From Streptomyces sp. SDr-06 (GTDB lineage: Bacteria > Actinomycetota > Actinomycetes > Streptomycetales > Streptomycetaceae), in assembly GCF_003324565.1 (NCBI RefSeq), contig NZ_QOLA01000008.1, forward strand, positions 186,001 through 250,000: DNA of 64,000 bases, in the 5' to 3' direction. Below the pieces are notes generated by a model that saw nothing but the letters and a program-made list of their open reading frames with translations, had not been told where the DNA came from and searched no databases. A program made the position numbers and the translations under genes. This document shows, piece after piece, positions 7,758 through 15,150 of this stretch (position 1 is the first letter of the stretch; each line of letters opens with the position of its first letter).

Positions 7758-9227
7758 GTGTTGGATCACGGCGCAGCGCCACCCTCGACCGATGCCCCCG
7801 CCGCCGGGGGCCCGCGCCCCGGTCGCGGTCTGATGCGGCGCAAGCCGGTGGAGACGCTGGTCGCGGAGGGTGGCCAGGGCGAGGGCGGCTCCCTGAAGCG
7901 GTCGCTCGGCATGTGGCAGCTGACCATGATCAGCATCGGTGCGACGCTCGGCACCGGAATCTTCGTGGTGCTCGGCGAGGCCGTCCCCAAGGCCGGGCCC
8001 GCCGTCACGATCTCCTTCGTGCTCGCCGGTCTCACGGCGCTCTTCTCCGCGCTCTCCTACGCGGAGCTCGCGGGCTCCATCCCGGTCGCGGGCTCCTCGT
8101 ATTCATACGCTTACGCAACGCTCGGCGAACTCATCGCCTGGATCTGCGGCTGGTGCCTGATCCTGGAGTACGGCGTCTCGGTGGCGGCGGTCGCCGTCGG
8201 CTGGGGGCAGTACCTCAATGAGTTCCTGGACGGCACCATCGGCGTCACCATCCCCGACGCGCTGTCCGCACCGCCCGGCGACGGCGGGATATTCAACCTG
8301 CCCGCGCTGATCGTCGTGGTCCTCGCGATGGGCCTGCTGCTCGGCGGCGCCCGCGAGTCGGCCCGCGCCAACACCATCATGGTCGGCGTCAAGATCGCCG
8401 CCCTGGTGCTGTTCTGCGTGATCGGCTTCATGGGCTTCAAGTCGGGCAACTACGCGAACTTCATGCCGATGGGCACCGCCGGTGTGAGCGGGGCCGCCTC
8501 CACGCTGTTCTTCTCCTACATCGGCTTCGACGCCGCCTCCACCGCCGGTGAAGAGGCCAAGAACCCCAAGCGCGACCTGCCCCGCGCGATCATGCTCTCG
8601 CTGGTCATCGTCACCGCGCTGTACGTCCTGGTGGCGTTCGTCGCCGTCGGCGCCCGGCCCTGGAAGCAGTTCGAGGGCTCCGAGGCGGCGCTCGCCGGAA
8701 TCATGAAGGACGTCACCGGGCACTCCTTCTGGGCCACGCTGCTCGCGGCCTGCGCCGTGATCGCCATCGCCAGCGTCGTCCTGACCGTGCTCTACGGCCA
8801 GACCCGCATCCTCTTCGCGATGTCCCGCGACGGCCTCGTCCCCAAGGTGTTCGCCAAGGTCAGCCCGCGCAGCGGAACCCCGGTCGCCAACACCGTCGCC
8901 GTGTCGCTGTTCTGCGGCGTGCTCGCCGCGGCGGTGCCGTTGGGCAACCTCGCCGACGCCACCAGCATCGGCACGCTCTTCGCCTTCGCTCTGGTCAACG
9001 TGGCCGTCGTCATCCTGCGCAAGACCCGCCCCGAGATGCCCCGCACCTTCCGCGTGCCGCTCGGCTGGGTCGTCCCGATCCTCGGCTTCCTCAGCTGCGG
9101 CTACCTCATGTGGAACCTGTCCGCAGTCACCTGGGAGTACTTCGGATACTGGATGGCCGCCGGTCTCGTGATCTACTTCGGATACGGCTACCGCCGTTCC
9201 AGGCTGGCCACCGCCTCACAGAAGTGA
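7758..9227 (+). CDS. APC-family amino acid permease (cationic amino acid transporter type)
   Basis: 489-residue integral membrane transporter with about 12 hydrophobic segments after a 50-residue hydrophilic N-terminus. The first membrane segment carries MISIGATLGTGIFVVLG, the conserved ligand/Na-site bend of APC permeases, and SSYSYAYATLGE and SYIGFDAAST match the CAT (YfnA/CAT1-like) subfamily. Predicted to import cationic or other amino acids by proton symport. The GTG start has a good AAGGAG. It is followed at 10 bp by an Lrp-type regulator and linked by shared operators to an amidase and a 2-monooxygenase, supporting lysine or arginine uptake. The TM stretch at 8098-8118 uses an unusual run of A/T-ending codons. 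Confidence 0.9.
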   Translation: MLDHGAAPPSTDAPAAGGPRPGRGLMRRKPVETLVAEGGQGEGGSLKRSLGMWQLTMISIGATLGTGIFVVLGEAVPKAGPAVTISFVLAGLTALFSALSYAELAGSIPVAGSSYSYAYATLGELIAWICGWCLILEYGVSVAAVAVGWGQYLNEFLDGTIGVTIPDALSAPPGDGGIFNLPALIVVVLAMGLLLGGARESARANTIMVGVKIAALVLFCVIGFMGFKSGNYANFMPMGTAGVSGAASTLFFSYIGFDAASTAGEEAKNPKRDLPRAIMLSLVIVTALYVLVAFVAVGARPWKQFEGSEAALAGIMKDVTGHSFWATLLAACAVIAIASVVLTVLYGQTRILFAMSRDGLVPKVFAKVSPRSGTPVANTVAVSLFCGVLAAAVPLGNLADATSIGTLFAFALVNVAVVILRKTRPEMPRTFRVPLGWVVPILGFLSCGYLMWNLSAVTWEYFGYWMAAGLVIYFGYGYRRSRLATASQK

Positions 9228-9237
9228 TCCACCCGCA

Positions 9238-9693
9238 GTGCGACTGAATGACCTCGATGAACGCATCGTCCACGCGCTCGCCGAAGACGCCCGGCGCTCC
9301 TACGCCGACATCGGCTCGCTGATCGGTCTGTCCGCGCCCGCCGTCAAACGGCGCGTGGACCGGCTGCGGGCCGAGGGCGCCATCACCGGCTTCACCGTGC
9401 GGGTGGACCCGGCGGCCCTCGGCTGGGAGACCGAGGGGTTCATCGAGATCTACTGCCGTCGCAACACCTCGCCCGACGCGATCAAGCGCGGGCTCGAGCG
9501 GTACCCCGAGGTCGCGTCCGCCTCCACCGTCACCGGCGAGGCGGACGCGATCGTCCAGGTCTTCGCCTCCGACATGCGGCACTTCGAGCGGGTCCTGGAG
9601 CGGATCGCGGGCGAGCCCTACGTGGAGCGCACCAAGTCCGTGCTGGTGCTGTCGCCGCTGCTGCGGCGGTACACCTCCGGGTCGCCCGCCTAG
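9238..9693 (+). CDS. Lrp/AsnC family transcriptional regulator
   Basis: 151-residue regulator with an N-terminal winged helix-turn-helix (LDERIVHALAEDARRSYADIGSLIGLSAPAVKRRVDRLRAEG, about 4-48) and a C-terminal RAM ligand-binding/oligomerisation domain. Such proteins form octamers that wrap DNA carrying phased sites and sense amino acids. The GTG start is 10 bp after the permease stop, so it is co-transcribed with the transporter. Both the permease operon and the downstream amidase gene have phased GYGCAA boxes, making this the likely local regulator. Whether it activates or represses cannot be told. Confidence 0.9.
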   Translation: MRLNDLDERIVHALAEDARRSYADIGSLIGLSAPAVKRRVDRLRAEGAITGFTVRVDPAALGWETEGFIEIYCRRNTSPDAIKRGLERYPEVASASTVTGEADAIVQVFASDMRHFERVLERIAGEPYVERTKSVLVLSPLLRRYTSGSPA

Positions 9694-9793
9694 CCCCCTG
9701 CCCCGCGGCGCGGCCTCCCCGGGCCGGTCGGCGCCGCTCGGCGGACGTCACCGGCGGCTCCCGCCGTCCACCGCCCGCGGCTCCCGGGGCCGC

Positions 9794-10378
9794 CTAGCCC
9801 TTGGGCTGCTCGTAGATCGGCTGCCACGGCAGCACCGTGAAGTCGCCGGAGCCCTCCTTCACCTTCTCGAAGGGCGCCGAACTCACGCACTTCGGCAGCT
9901 GCTGATTGCCGGCGTCCCTGCCGACCCAGCTGTAGCCGAGCCGGTCGTGCGTGCCCTGGTCGTGCACGGTCACGCCGACCCGCTTGCCCTTGAACGGCGT
10001 GTCCGAGTCGGTCACCACGCCCGTGACCACCGCGACCTTGCCGCCGGTCACCAGGCAGTCCACCTTCGCCTTCGCCCAGCCGGACGTCCCGTCGGGGAAG
10101 ACGTGCCGGAAGGAGAACGTGCCGTACGCCGCCTCCGGATCCATGGTGTCCTTGGCCGCCAGGTGGGCGTCGAACGAGAACGTGATGTCGTCCCCGGCCG
10201 GCCGGTACAGCTTCGCGGTGCCGGTCAGCGCCGCGGCCTCGCGCGGCCGGTGGCCCGCCCCGCCCTCCTGGCCGTTTCCGGCGGCGGCCGCCGCTCCGGT
10301 GGCTCCGGCGGCGATGAGCAGGGCCGCGGCCAGCGCCGGCAGCCTGGTGCGGGCGGGGGAGAACGCGATGCGGGACAT
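9794..10378 (-). CDS. Secreted protein of unknown function
   Basis: 194-residue exported protein. Residues 1-33 form a Sec signal peptide (basic start, hydrophobic core, AAAAAG cleavage region). The mature part is beta-rich, with segments such as ITFSFDAHL, YGTFSFRHVFPDG and WAKAKVDCLVTGGKVAVVTGVV, and ends with a probable disulfide pair (Cys in KVDCLV and LPKCVSS). This repeating-strand pattern resembles other small actinobacterial secreted beta proteins, but I recognise no family. It interrupts the permease-regulator and amidase-monooxygenase genes on the opposite strand, and no functional link to them is evident. Confidence 0.75.
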   Translation of the reverse strand: MSRIAFSPARTRLPALAAALLIAAGATGAAAAAGNGQEGGAGHRPREAAALTGTAKLYRPAGDDITFSFDAHLAAKDTMDPEAAYGTFSFRHVFPDGTSGWAKAKVDCLVTGGKVAVVTGVVTDSDTPFKGKRVGVTVHDQGTHDRLGYSWVGRDAGNQQLPKCVSSAPFEKVKEGSGDFTVLPWQPIYEQPKG

Positions 10379-10686
10379 GGCAGACCTTCCATGCGGTCGT
10401 GAGGCGGTCGGCCCGGCCGTTCCGGGCGTGTGACCAGCCTTCCGTCCGCGGCCGCCCGGTACATCGCTCCCCGGGGTGGGCCGGTTCCCCCGAGCGGGGG
10501 AGCCGGGTGTCGGACCTGAGGCGTAAGGGCGGCGTCAACGGCGCGCAACGAATCGCCACAGATCGCCGATCATGCGCAACGAATCATGCCGATGTGCGCA
10601 ACGGTGGCGCCTTGTTCCGGCCGAGCGCCGGAACGTACCGTCTATCCGACCCCACCCCGCACCCGTGCCCCTGCCGAGGACTGCCC
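10379..10686. other. 308-bp divergent intergenic region (secreted protein / amidase)
   Basis: Holds a GC-rich hairpin at 10481-10506 (CCGGTTCCCCC, loop GAGC, GGGGGAGCCGG) and, nearer the amidase, three GCGCAACG boxes. The hairpin may insulate the two divergent promoters. No small gene is visible. Confidence 0.55.
10543..10603 (+). promoter_or_regulatory. Candidate Lrp-family operator upstream of the amidase (three boxes)
   Basis: Three identical 8-mers GCGCAACG start at 10543, 10574 and 10596, spaced 31 and 22 bp. The first two extend to GCGCAACGAATC. An inverted exact 9-mer (CGTTGCGCA, 10694-10702) lies just inside the amidase coding start. The geometry nearly repeats that ahead of the permease operon. 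Best explained as phased sites for an oligomeric Lrp/AsnC regulator; inference only. Confidence 0.65.
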
Positions 10687-11484
10687 ATGCCGCCGTTGCG
10701 CACCGCCCTGCTCCAGAGCTCCGGCCGTCTCTCGGACGTCGCCGCGAACCTGAAGACGCTGGACGAGGCGGCCGGGCGGGCGGCCGCGACCGGCGCCGGA
10801 CTGATCGTCTGCCCCGAGCTGTTCCTCACCGGATACGCCATCGGGGACGACGTGGCCAAGCTCGCCGAGGCCGCCGACGGCCCCTCCGCGCGAGCCATCG
10901 CCGACCTCGCCGTACGCCACGGCCTGGCCGTCGTCTACGGCTACCCCGAGCGCGACGGCGAGCACGTCTACAACGCCGCGCAGCTGATCGGCCCGGACGG
11001 CGAGCGGCTCGCCAACTACCGCAAGACGCACCTGTTCGGCTGCTTCGAGCAGGAGGCCTTCACGCCGGGCGACCGCACGGTCGTCCAGGCCGAGCTGAAC
11101 GGCCTCCGCCTCGGCATGATGATCTGCTACGACGTGGAGTTCCCGGAGAACGTGCGGGCGCACGCGCTGGCCGGCACCGACCTGCTCCTGGTGCCCACCG
11201 CCCAGATGCACCCCTTCCAGTTCGTCGCCGAGTCCGTCGTCCCGGTCCGCGCCTTCGAGAACCAGCTGTACGTCGCGTACGTCAACCGGACCGGGCCCGA
11301 GGGCGAGTTCGAGTTCGTCGGCCTGAGCTGCCTGGCCGGGCCCGACGGCGCCGCCCGGGCCCGCGCCGGGCGGGGCACCGAGCTGGTCGTGGGCGATGTC
11401 GACCCCGAGTTCCTGGCCGCCTCGCGCGCGAACAACCCGTACCTGCGCGACCGCCGCCCCGGCCTCTACGCCTCCCTGGTCTGA
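10687..11484 (+). CDS. Carbon-nitrogen hydrolase, DavA-like (5-aminovaleramidase / 4-guanidinobutyramidase type)
   Basis: 265-residue nitrilase-superfamily amidase with the complete triad: Glu44 (CPELFLTGY), Lys113 (YRKTHLFG) and Cys147 (MMICYDVEFPE). By eye it resembles Pseudomonas DavA from the N-terminus on, including the CPExFLTGYxIG block. DavA hydrolyses 5-aminovaleramide made by lysine 2-monooxygenase; the arginine route uses an equivalent 4-guanidinobutyramide hydrolase. The next gene encodes a DavB-like 2-monooxygenase, so both enzymes of the pathway sit together. Product would be 5-aminovalerate (from Lys) or 4-guanidinobutyrate (from Arg). The preceding region carries the three-box operator. 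Substrate choice is unresolved. Confidence 0.87.
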   Translation: MPPLRTALLQSSGRLSDVAANLKTLDEAAGRAAATGAGLIVCPELFLTGYAIGDDVAKLAEAADGPSARAIADLAVRHGLAVVYGYPERDGEHVYNAAQLIGPDGERLANYRKTHLFGCFEQEAFTPGDRTVVQAELNGLRLGMMICYDVEFPENVRAHALAGTDLLLVPTAQMHPFQFVAESVVPVRAFENQLYVAYVNRTGPEGEFEFVGLSCLAGPDGAARARAGRGTELVVGDVDPEFLAASRANNPYLRDRRPGLYASLV

Positions 11485-11570
11485 GCCCTGGCCCCCGAGT
11501 CTTCGAGCCCTGTGTCCTGAGCCCCGGGCTCTGATCCCCGAGCCCCGGGTCCCGAGGCCCCGAGCCCCTC
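11485..11570 (+). repeat. Degenerate short GAGCCC-type tandem repeats
   Basis: The gap between amidase and monooxygenase contains at least six spaced copies of GAGCCC (GAGCCCTGG, GAGCCCTG, GAGCCCCGGG twice, GAGCCCC), a simple-repeat tract likely to vary in length between strains. It leaves only about 30 bp for the monooxygenase leader, consistent with read-through from the amidase. Confidence 0.6.
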
Positions 11571-11602
11571 ACCTTCCGTACTGTGCAAGGAGTCCGTACC
11601 CC

Positions 11603-13528
11603 ATGACGTCCACGGTGCCCACCGCCGTCCAGCACATCGACGAGCAGCCGCCCGTCACGATGTTCGGGCCGGACTTCCCCTACGCGTACGACGACTACCT
11701 CGCGCACCCGGCGGGGCTCGGTCAGATACCCGCGACCGAGCACGGCGCGGAGGTCGCGGTCATAGGCGGCGGCCTCTCCGGCATCGTCGCCGCGTACGAG
11801 CTGATGAAGATGGGCCTCAAGCCCGTCGTGTACGAGGCCGACCAGATCGGCGGCCGGCTGCGCACCGTCGGCTTCCCGGGCTGCGACCCCGAGCTCACCG
11901 CCGAGATGGGCGCCATGCGGTTCCCCCCGTGCTCCACCGCGCTCCAGCACTACATCGACCTGGTGGGCCTGGAGACCAAGCCGTTCCCCAACCCGCTCGC
12001 GCCGGACACCCCCTCGACGGTCGTCGACCTCAAGGGCGAGTCCCACTACGCCACCTCGGTCGACGAGCTGCCGCCGGTGTACCGCGAGGTCATGGACGCC
12101 TGGAACGCCTGCCTCGAAGAGGGCGCCGACTTCTCCGACATGAACCAGGCCATCCGCGAGCGCGACATCCCGCGCATCCGCGAGATCTGGGCCAAGCTCG
12201 TCGAGAAGCTCGACAACCAGACCTTCTACGGCTTCCTCTGCGAGTCGGAGGCCTTCAAGTCCTTCCGGCACCGCGAGATCTTCGGCCAGGTCGGCTTCGG
12301 CACCGGTGGCTGGGACACCGACTTCCCGAACTCCATCCTGGAGATCCTGCGCGTCGTCTACACCGAGGCGGACGACCACCACCGCGGCATCGTCGGCGGC
12401 TCCCAGCAGCTGCCGCTGCGCCTGTGGGAGCGCGAGCCGGTCAAGCTCGTGCACTGGGCGCCCGGCACCTCGCTCTCCTCGCTGCACGAGGGCGCGCCGA
12501 AGCCCGCCGTGACCCGGCTGCACCGCACCGCGGGCAACCGCATCACGGTGACGGACGCCGACGGTGCCATCCGCACCTACCGCGCGGCGATCTTCACGGC
12601 GCAGTCCTGGATGCTGCTCTCCAAGATCGCCTGCGACGACTCGCTCTTCCCGATCGACCACTGGACGGCGATCGAGCGCACCCACTACATGGAGTCCTCG
12701 AAGCTGTTCGTGCCGGTGGACCGGCCGTTCTGGCTGGACAAGGACGAGGAGACGGGTCGGGACGTCATGTCGATGACGCTCACCGATCGCATGACGCGCG
12801 GCACGTACCTGCTGGACAACGGCCCGGACAAGCCCGCCGTCATCTGCCTCTCCTACACCTGGTGCGACGACAGCCTGAAGTGGCTGCCGCTGTCGGCGAG
12901 CGAGCGCATGGAGGTCATGCTCAAGTCGCTCGGCGAGATCTACCCCAAGGTCGACATCCGGGGGCACATCATCGGCAACCCGGTGACCGTGTCCTGGGAG
13001 AACGAGCCGTACTTCATGGGCGCGTTCAAGGCGAACCTGCCGGGCCACTACCGCTACCAGCGGCGCCTGTTCACCCACTTCATGCAGGAGGCGCTGCCGG
13101 AGGACAAGCGGGGCATCTTCCTCGCAGGCGACGACATCTCCTGGACGGCCGGCTGGGCGGAGGGCGCCGTGCAGACCGCGCTGAACGCGGTGTGGGGCGT
13201 CATGCACCACTTCGGCGGGACGACCGACGCCGCCAACCCCGGGCCGGGCGACCTGTACGACTCGATCGCGCCGGTCGAGCTTCCCGAGGAGGACGCAAGT
13301 CCTCCATCGCCCGACGCGCCCGGCGGGTCGCGCCGGACAGGACGGCGGGCCGGGCCACGCCTCCCGGCTACAACCCCGCCGCCCGCGTCAGCTCGTACAC
13401 CTCCGCCGCCACGTCCTTCAGCTCCTCCGCGTTCCTCGCCGAGCCCTGGAGATCGAGCAGGAACTCGCCCACGCCGTCCAGGGCGTGGGCGGCCAGGTCC
13501 TCCACCAGTTGGGGGGCGCTGCCCGTGA
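11603..13528 (+). CDS. Flavin-dependent L-amino acid 2-monooxygenase, DavB-like (lysine or arginine)
   Basis: Flavoprotein of the monoamine oxidase/tryptophan 2-monooxygenase fold. It oxidatively decarboxylates an L-amino acid to its amide, using FAD and O2. FAD-binding GxGxxG is VAVIGGGLSG (55-60). Long stretches match Pseudomonas lysine 2-monooxygenase: FGPDFPYAYDD, LMKMGLKPVVYEA, FGQVGFGTGGWDTDFPN, GHYRYQRR, FLAGDDISWT and NAVWGVMHHFGG. Arginine 2-monooxygenases of Streptomyces are close relatives, so either amino acid is possible. Family homology ends near residue 563 (VELPEE), yet no stop occurs in any frame nearby; the open frame adds about 78 Pro/Arg-rich residues and runs 161 bp into the convergent LLM gene. 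That tail is either real or marks a lost stop. Confidence 0.85.
   Translation: MTSTVPTAVQHIDEQPPVTMFGPDFPYAYDDYLAHPAGLGQIPATEHGAEVAVIGGGLSGIVAAYELMKMGLKPVVYEADQIGGRLRTVGFPGCDPELTAEMGAMRFPPCSTALQHYIDLVGLETKPFPNPLAPDTPSTVVDLKGESHYATSVDELPPVYREVMDAWNACLEEGADFSDMNQAIRERDIPRIREIWAKLVEKLDNQTFYGFLCESEAFKSFRHREIFGQVGFGTGGWDTDFPNSILEILRVVYTEADDHHRGIVGGSQQLPLRLWEREPVKLVHWAPGTSLSSLHEGAPKPAVTRLHRTAGNRITVTDADGAIRTYRAAIFTAQSWMLLSKIACDDSLFPIDHWTAIERTHYMESSKLFVPVDRPFWLDKDEETGRDVMSMTLTDRMTRGTYLLDNGPDKPAVICLSYTWCDDSLKWLPLSASERMEVMLKSLGEIYPKVDIRGHIIGNPVTVSWENEPYFMGAFKANLPGHYRYQRRLFTHFMQEALPEDKRGIFLAGDDISWTAGWAEGAVQTALNAVWGVMHHFGGTTDAANPGPGDLYDSIAPVELPEEDASPPSPDAPGGSRRTGRRAGPRLPATTPPPASARTPPPPRPSAPPRSSPSPGDRAGTRPRRPGRGRPGPPPVGGRCP
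13288..13305 (+). other. Perfect hairpin with GCAA tetraloop at the end of monooxygenase homology
   Basis: GGAGGAC-GCAA-GTCCTCC, a 7-bp perfect stem with a GNRA loop, falls exactly where homology to 2-monooxygenases ends. It looks like a remnant terminator or a deletion/insertion hotspot that removed the original stop. Confidence 0.5.
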
Positions 13529-14297
13529 ACGGGGGGCGGTCCGCGCCCTCGTACGGCTTCGGCGTGTACCGCGCGTTCACGCGGACGCAGACCTCGATGG
13601 GCCTCGTCCTGCCGCGCTCCTCGGCGAGGTCTCTGAGCCTGGTCCACTCCTCGGCGAGCTGGTCCGCGCCCTGGGCGGCGGGCAGCCAGCCGTCCGCCCG
13701 GTCCACCAGGCGCCGCGCCGATCTGGGGCTCATCGCCGGAAGGTAGACCGGGATCGGACGGGCCGGTTTGGGGCCGACCACGGACGGGGCGATCGTGGTC
13801 AACTCGCCCTGGTAGGCCACCGGATCGGGGCCCCACACCGCGGCGCACACGTCGAGCAGCTCGTCGAGGACCTTGCCGCGCTGGGCGAAGGGGGCCACGC
13901 CCGCCGCCGCGTACTCGTCGTGCGACCAGCCCGTGCCGAGACCGGCCACCACCCGGCCGCCGCTCGCCGCGTCCAGCGAGGCGAGCGAGCGGGCCAGCTG
14001 GAAGGGGATGTGCAACGGGGCGACGAGGACGCTGGTGCCGAGCCGGGCCCGTCCGGTCGCGGCCGCCGCCAGGGTCAGCGTGACCAGCGGGTCGGCCACC
14101 GAGCGGTAGATGTCCGGCCAGGGCAGGCCCGGCACGCCGTACAGCCCCTGGGTCGCGGGTTCTGGGAACAGCACGCGCTCGAAGACCCACAGGCTCTCGT
14201 AGCCGATCTCCTCGGCGGCCCGCGCCACCGCGGGCACGTCGCGGCCGATGTCGTACTGTCTCATCTGCGGAAGGCCGAGTCCGAGCCGGATCGCCAT
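13368..14297 (-). CDS. LLM class F420-dependent oxidoreductase
   Basis: 309-residue TIM-barrel oxidoreductase of the luciferase-like/F420 family. Typical elements are GLGLPQMR at the N-terminus, AAEEIGYESLWVFERVLFPE, LGTSVLVAPLHIPFQLARSLASLD, GRVVAGLGTGWSHDEY and PVYLPAMSPRSARRLVDRADGWLPA. Such enzymes reduce or oxidise diverse substrates with coenzyme F420; the substrate is unknown. It starts 9 bp after a DUF5995 gene and is probably co-transcribed with it. Its 3' end overlaps the read-through tail of the convergent monooxygenase gene. Confidence 0.88.
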   Translation of the reverse strand: MAIRLGLGLPQMRQYDIGRDVPAVARAAEEIGYESLWVFERVLFPEPATQGLYGVPGLPWPDIYRSVADPLVTLTLAAAATGRARLGTSVLVAPLHIPFQLARSLASLDAASGGRVVAGLGTGWSHDEYAAAGVAPFAQRGKVLDELLDVCAAVWGPDPVAYQGELTTIAPSVVGPKPARPIPVYLPAMSPRSARRLVDRADGWLPAAQGADQLAEEWTRLRDLAEERGRTRPIEVCVRVNARYTPKPYEGADRPPFTGSAPQLVEDLAAHALDGVGEFLLDLQGSARNAEELKDVAAEVYELTRAAGL

Positions 14298-14306
14298 GGT
14301 CGCTCC

Positions 14307-15032
14307 TCAGTCGGGAACCGAAAGCGGTGTGAGCAGGCAGCGGGTCACCAGACCCACGCCCGCGTCCAACCGATCAGTGAACTCCTGGGCCAGGGCCGGA
14401 AGTTCCCGCAACTGCCACAGGACCTTCGCCGCGGACCAGGAGGCGTCCCGCGCCCGGTCCAGGCTCCAGGACGCCAGCAGGTGGGTCATGGGGTCGGCCA
14501 CCTCGAAGAGGTCGGGGCCGGGCATGAGTTCCTCGCGGATCCGCTCCTCCAGCAGGGTGAGCGTGTCGCCGACCCGGTCGAAGTCCCGTTCCAGGGCGGC
14601 CGGTTCACAGCCGAGCGCGCGGCAGGTGTCCACCACGGCGAGGGTGAGGTCGTGCCCGATGTGCGCGTTGATCCCGGCCAGCGCGAACTGCAGCGGGCGC
14701 ACGCCCGGATGGCGCCGGTACTGGAACAGCGGCCGCCAGCAGTGCGGCGCGCGGCCGCCGGCCGAGGTGGCCTCCACCGCCGTGAGGTAGCGCTCGGCGA
14801 AGAGCAGGTCGAGGGTGGCCGCGGCCCGGGCGTCGGCGAAGCCGCCGTGCGCGACGATCCGGGAGATCTCCTCGGTGACCGTCAGGTAGACGCGGTTGAA
14901 CACCGCGATGCCGTCCCGGGCCGGCAGGTCCGCCCGCAGGGCGCGCATGCGCCGCACCACGGGATCCAGCGGGGTGGCGAAGCGGTGGAGGTGCGCACGG
15001 TGTCCGGTCTCGGTCCATCCGGTCTGCGTCAT
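14307..15032 (-). CDS. DUF5995 family protein
   Basis: 241-residue helical cytoplasmic protein that I place in the DUF5995 family of actinobacteria. Features are FNRVYLTVTEEISRIV, FAERYLTAVE, PLFQYRRHPGVRPLQFALAGINAHIGHDLTLAVVDTCRALG and a Trp-rich end of the helical bundle. The His in NAHIGHDL and an upstream Glu could bind metal, but this is speculation. Start chosen at the ATG giving MTQTGWTE rather than the open codons upstream. It precedes the LLM oxidoreductase at 9 bp. Function unknown. Confidence 0.7.
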   Translation of the reverse strand: MTQTGWTETGHRAHLHRFATPLDPVVRRMRALRADLPARDGIAVFNRVYLTVTEEISRIVAHGGFADARAAATLDLLFAERYLTAVEATSAGGRAPHCWRPLFQYRRHPGVRPLQFALAGINAHIGHDLTLAVVDTCRALGCEPAALERDFDRVGDTLTLLEERIREELMPGPDLFEVADPMTHLLASWSLDRARDASWSAAKVLWQLRELPALAQEFTDRLDAGVGLVTRCLLTPLSVPD

Positions 15033-15103
15033 GGGGGCAGCGTCCCAGCCCGCCGCCGCGCCGAGCACCGCCGTACGGGGGCTTGACCGGAACGGATGAA
15101 CGG

Positions 15104-15140
15104 CGTGGGGCCCGGCCCCCGATGGGTGCCGGGCCCCACG
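15104..15140 (-). terminator. Terminator of the nucleobase permease
   Basis: A perfect 13-bp stem (CGTGGGGCCCGGC / GCCGGGCCCCACG) with an 11-nt loop, just beyond the permease stop on the minus strand. No T-run follows, as is usual in Streptomyces. Confidence 0.75.
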
Positions 15141-15150
15141 CCCCCGTGGG

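Noticed and set aside
11583..11590. GTGCAAGG before the monooxygenase as another Lrp box
   Set aside because: It coincides with the gene's own Shine-Dalgarno (AAGGAG), so the match is explained by ribosome binding.
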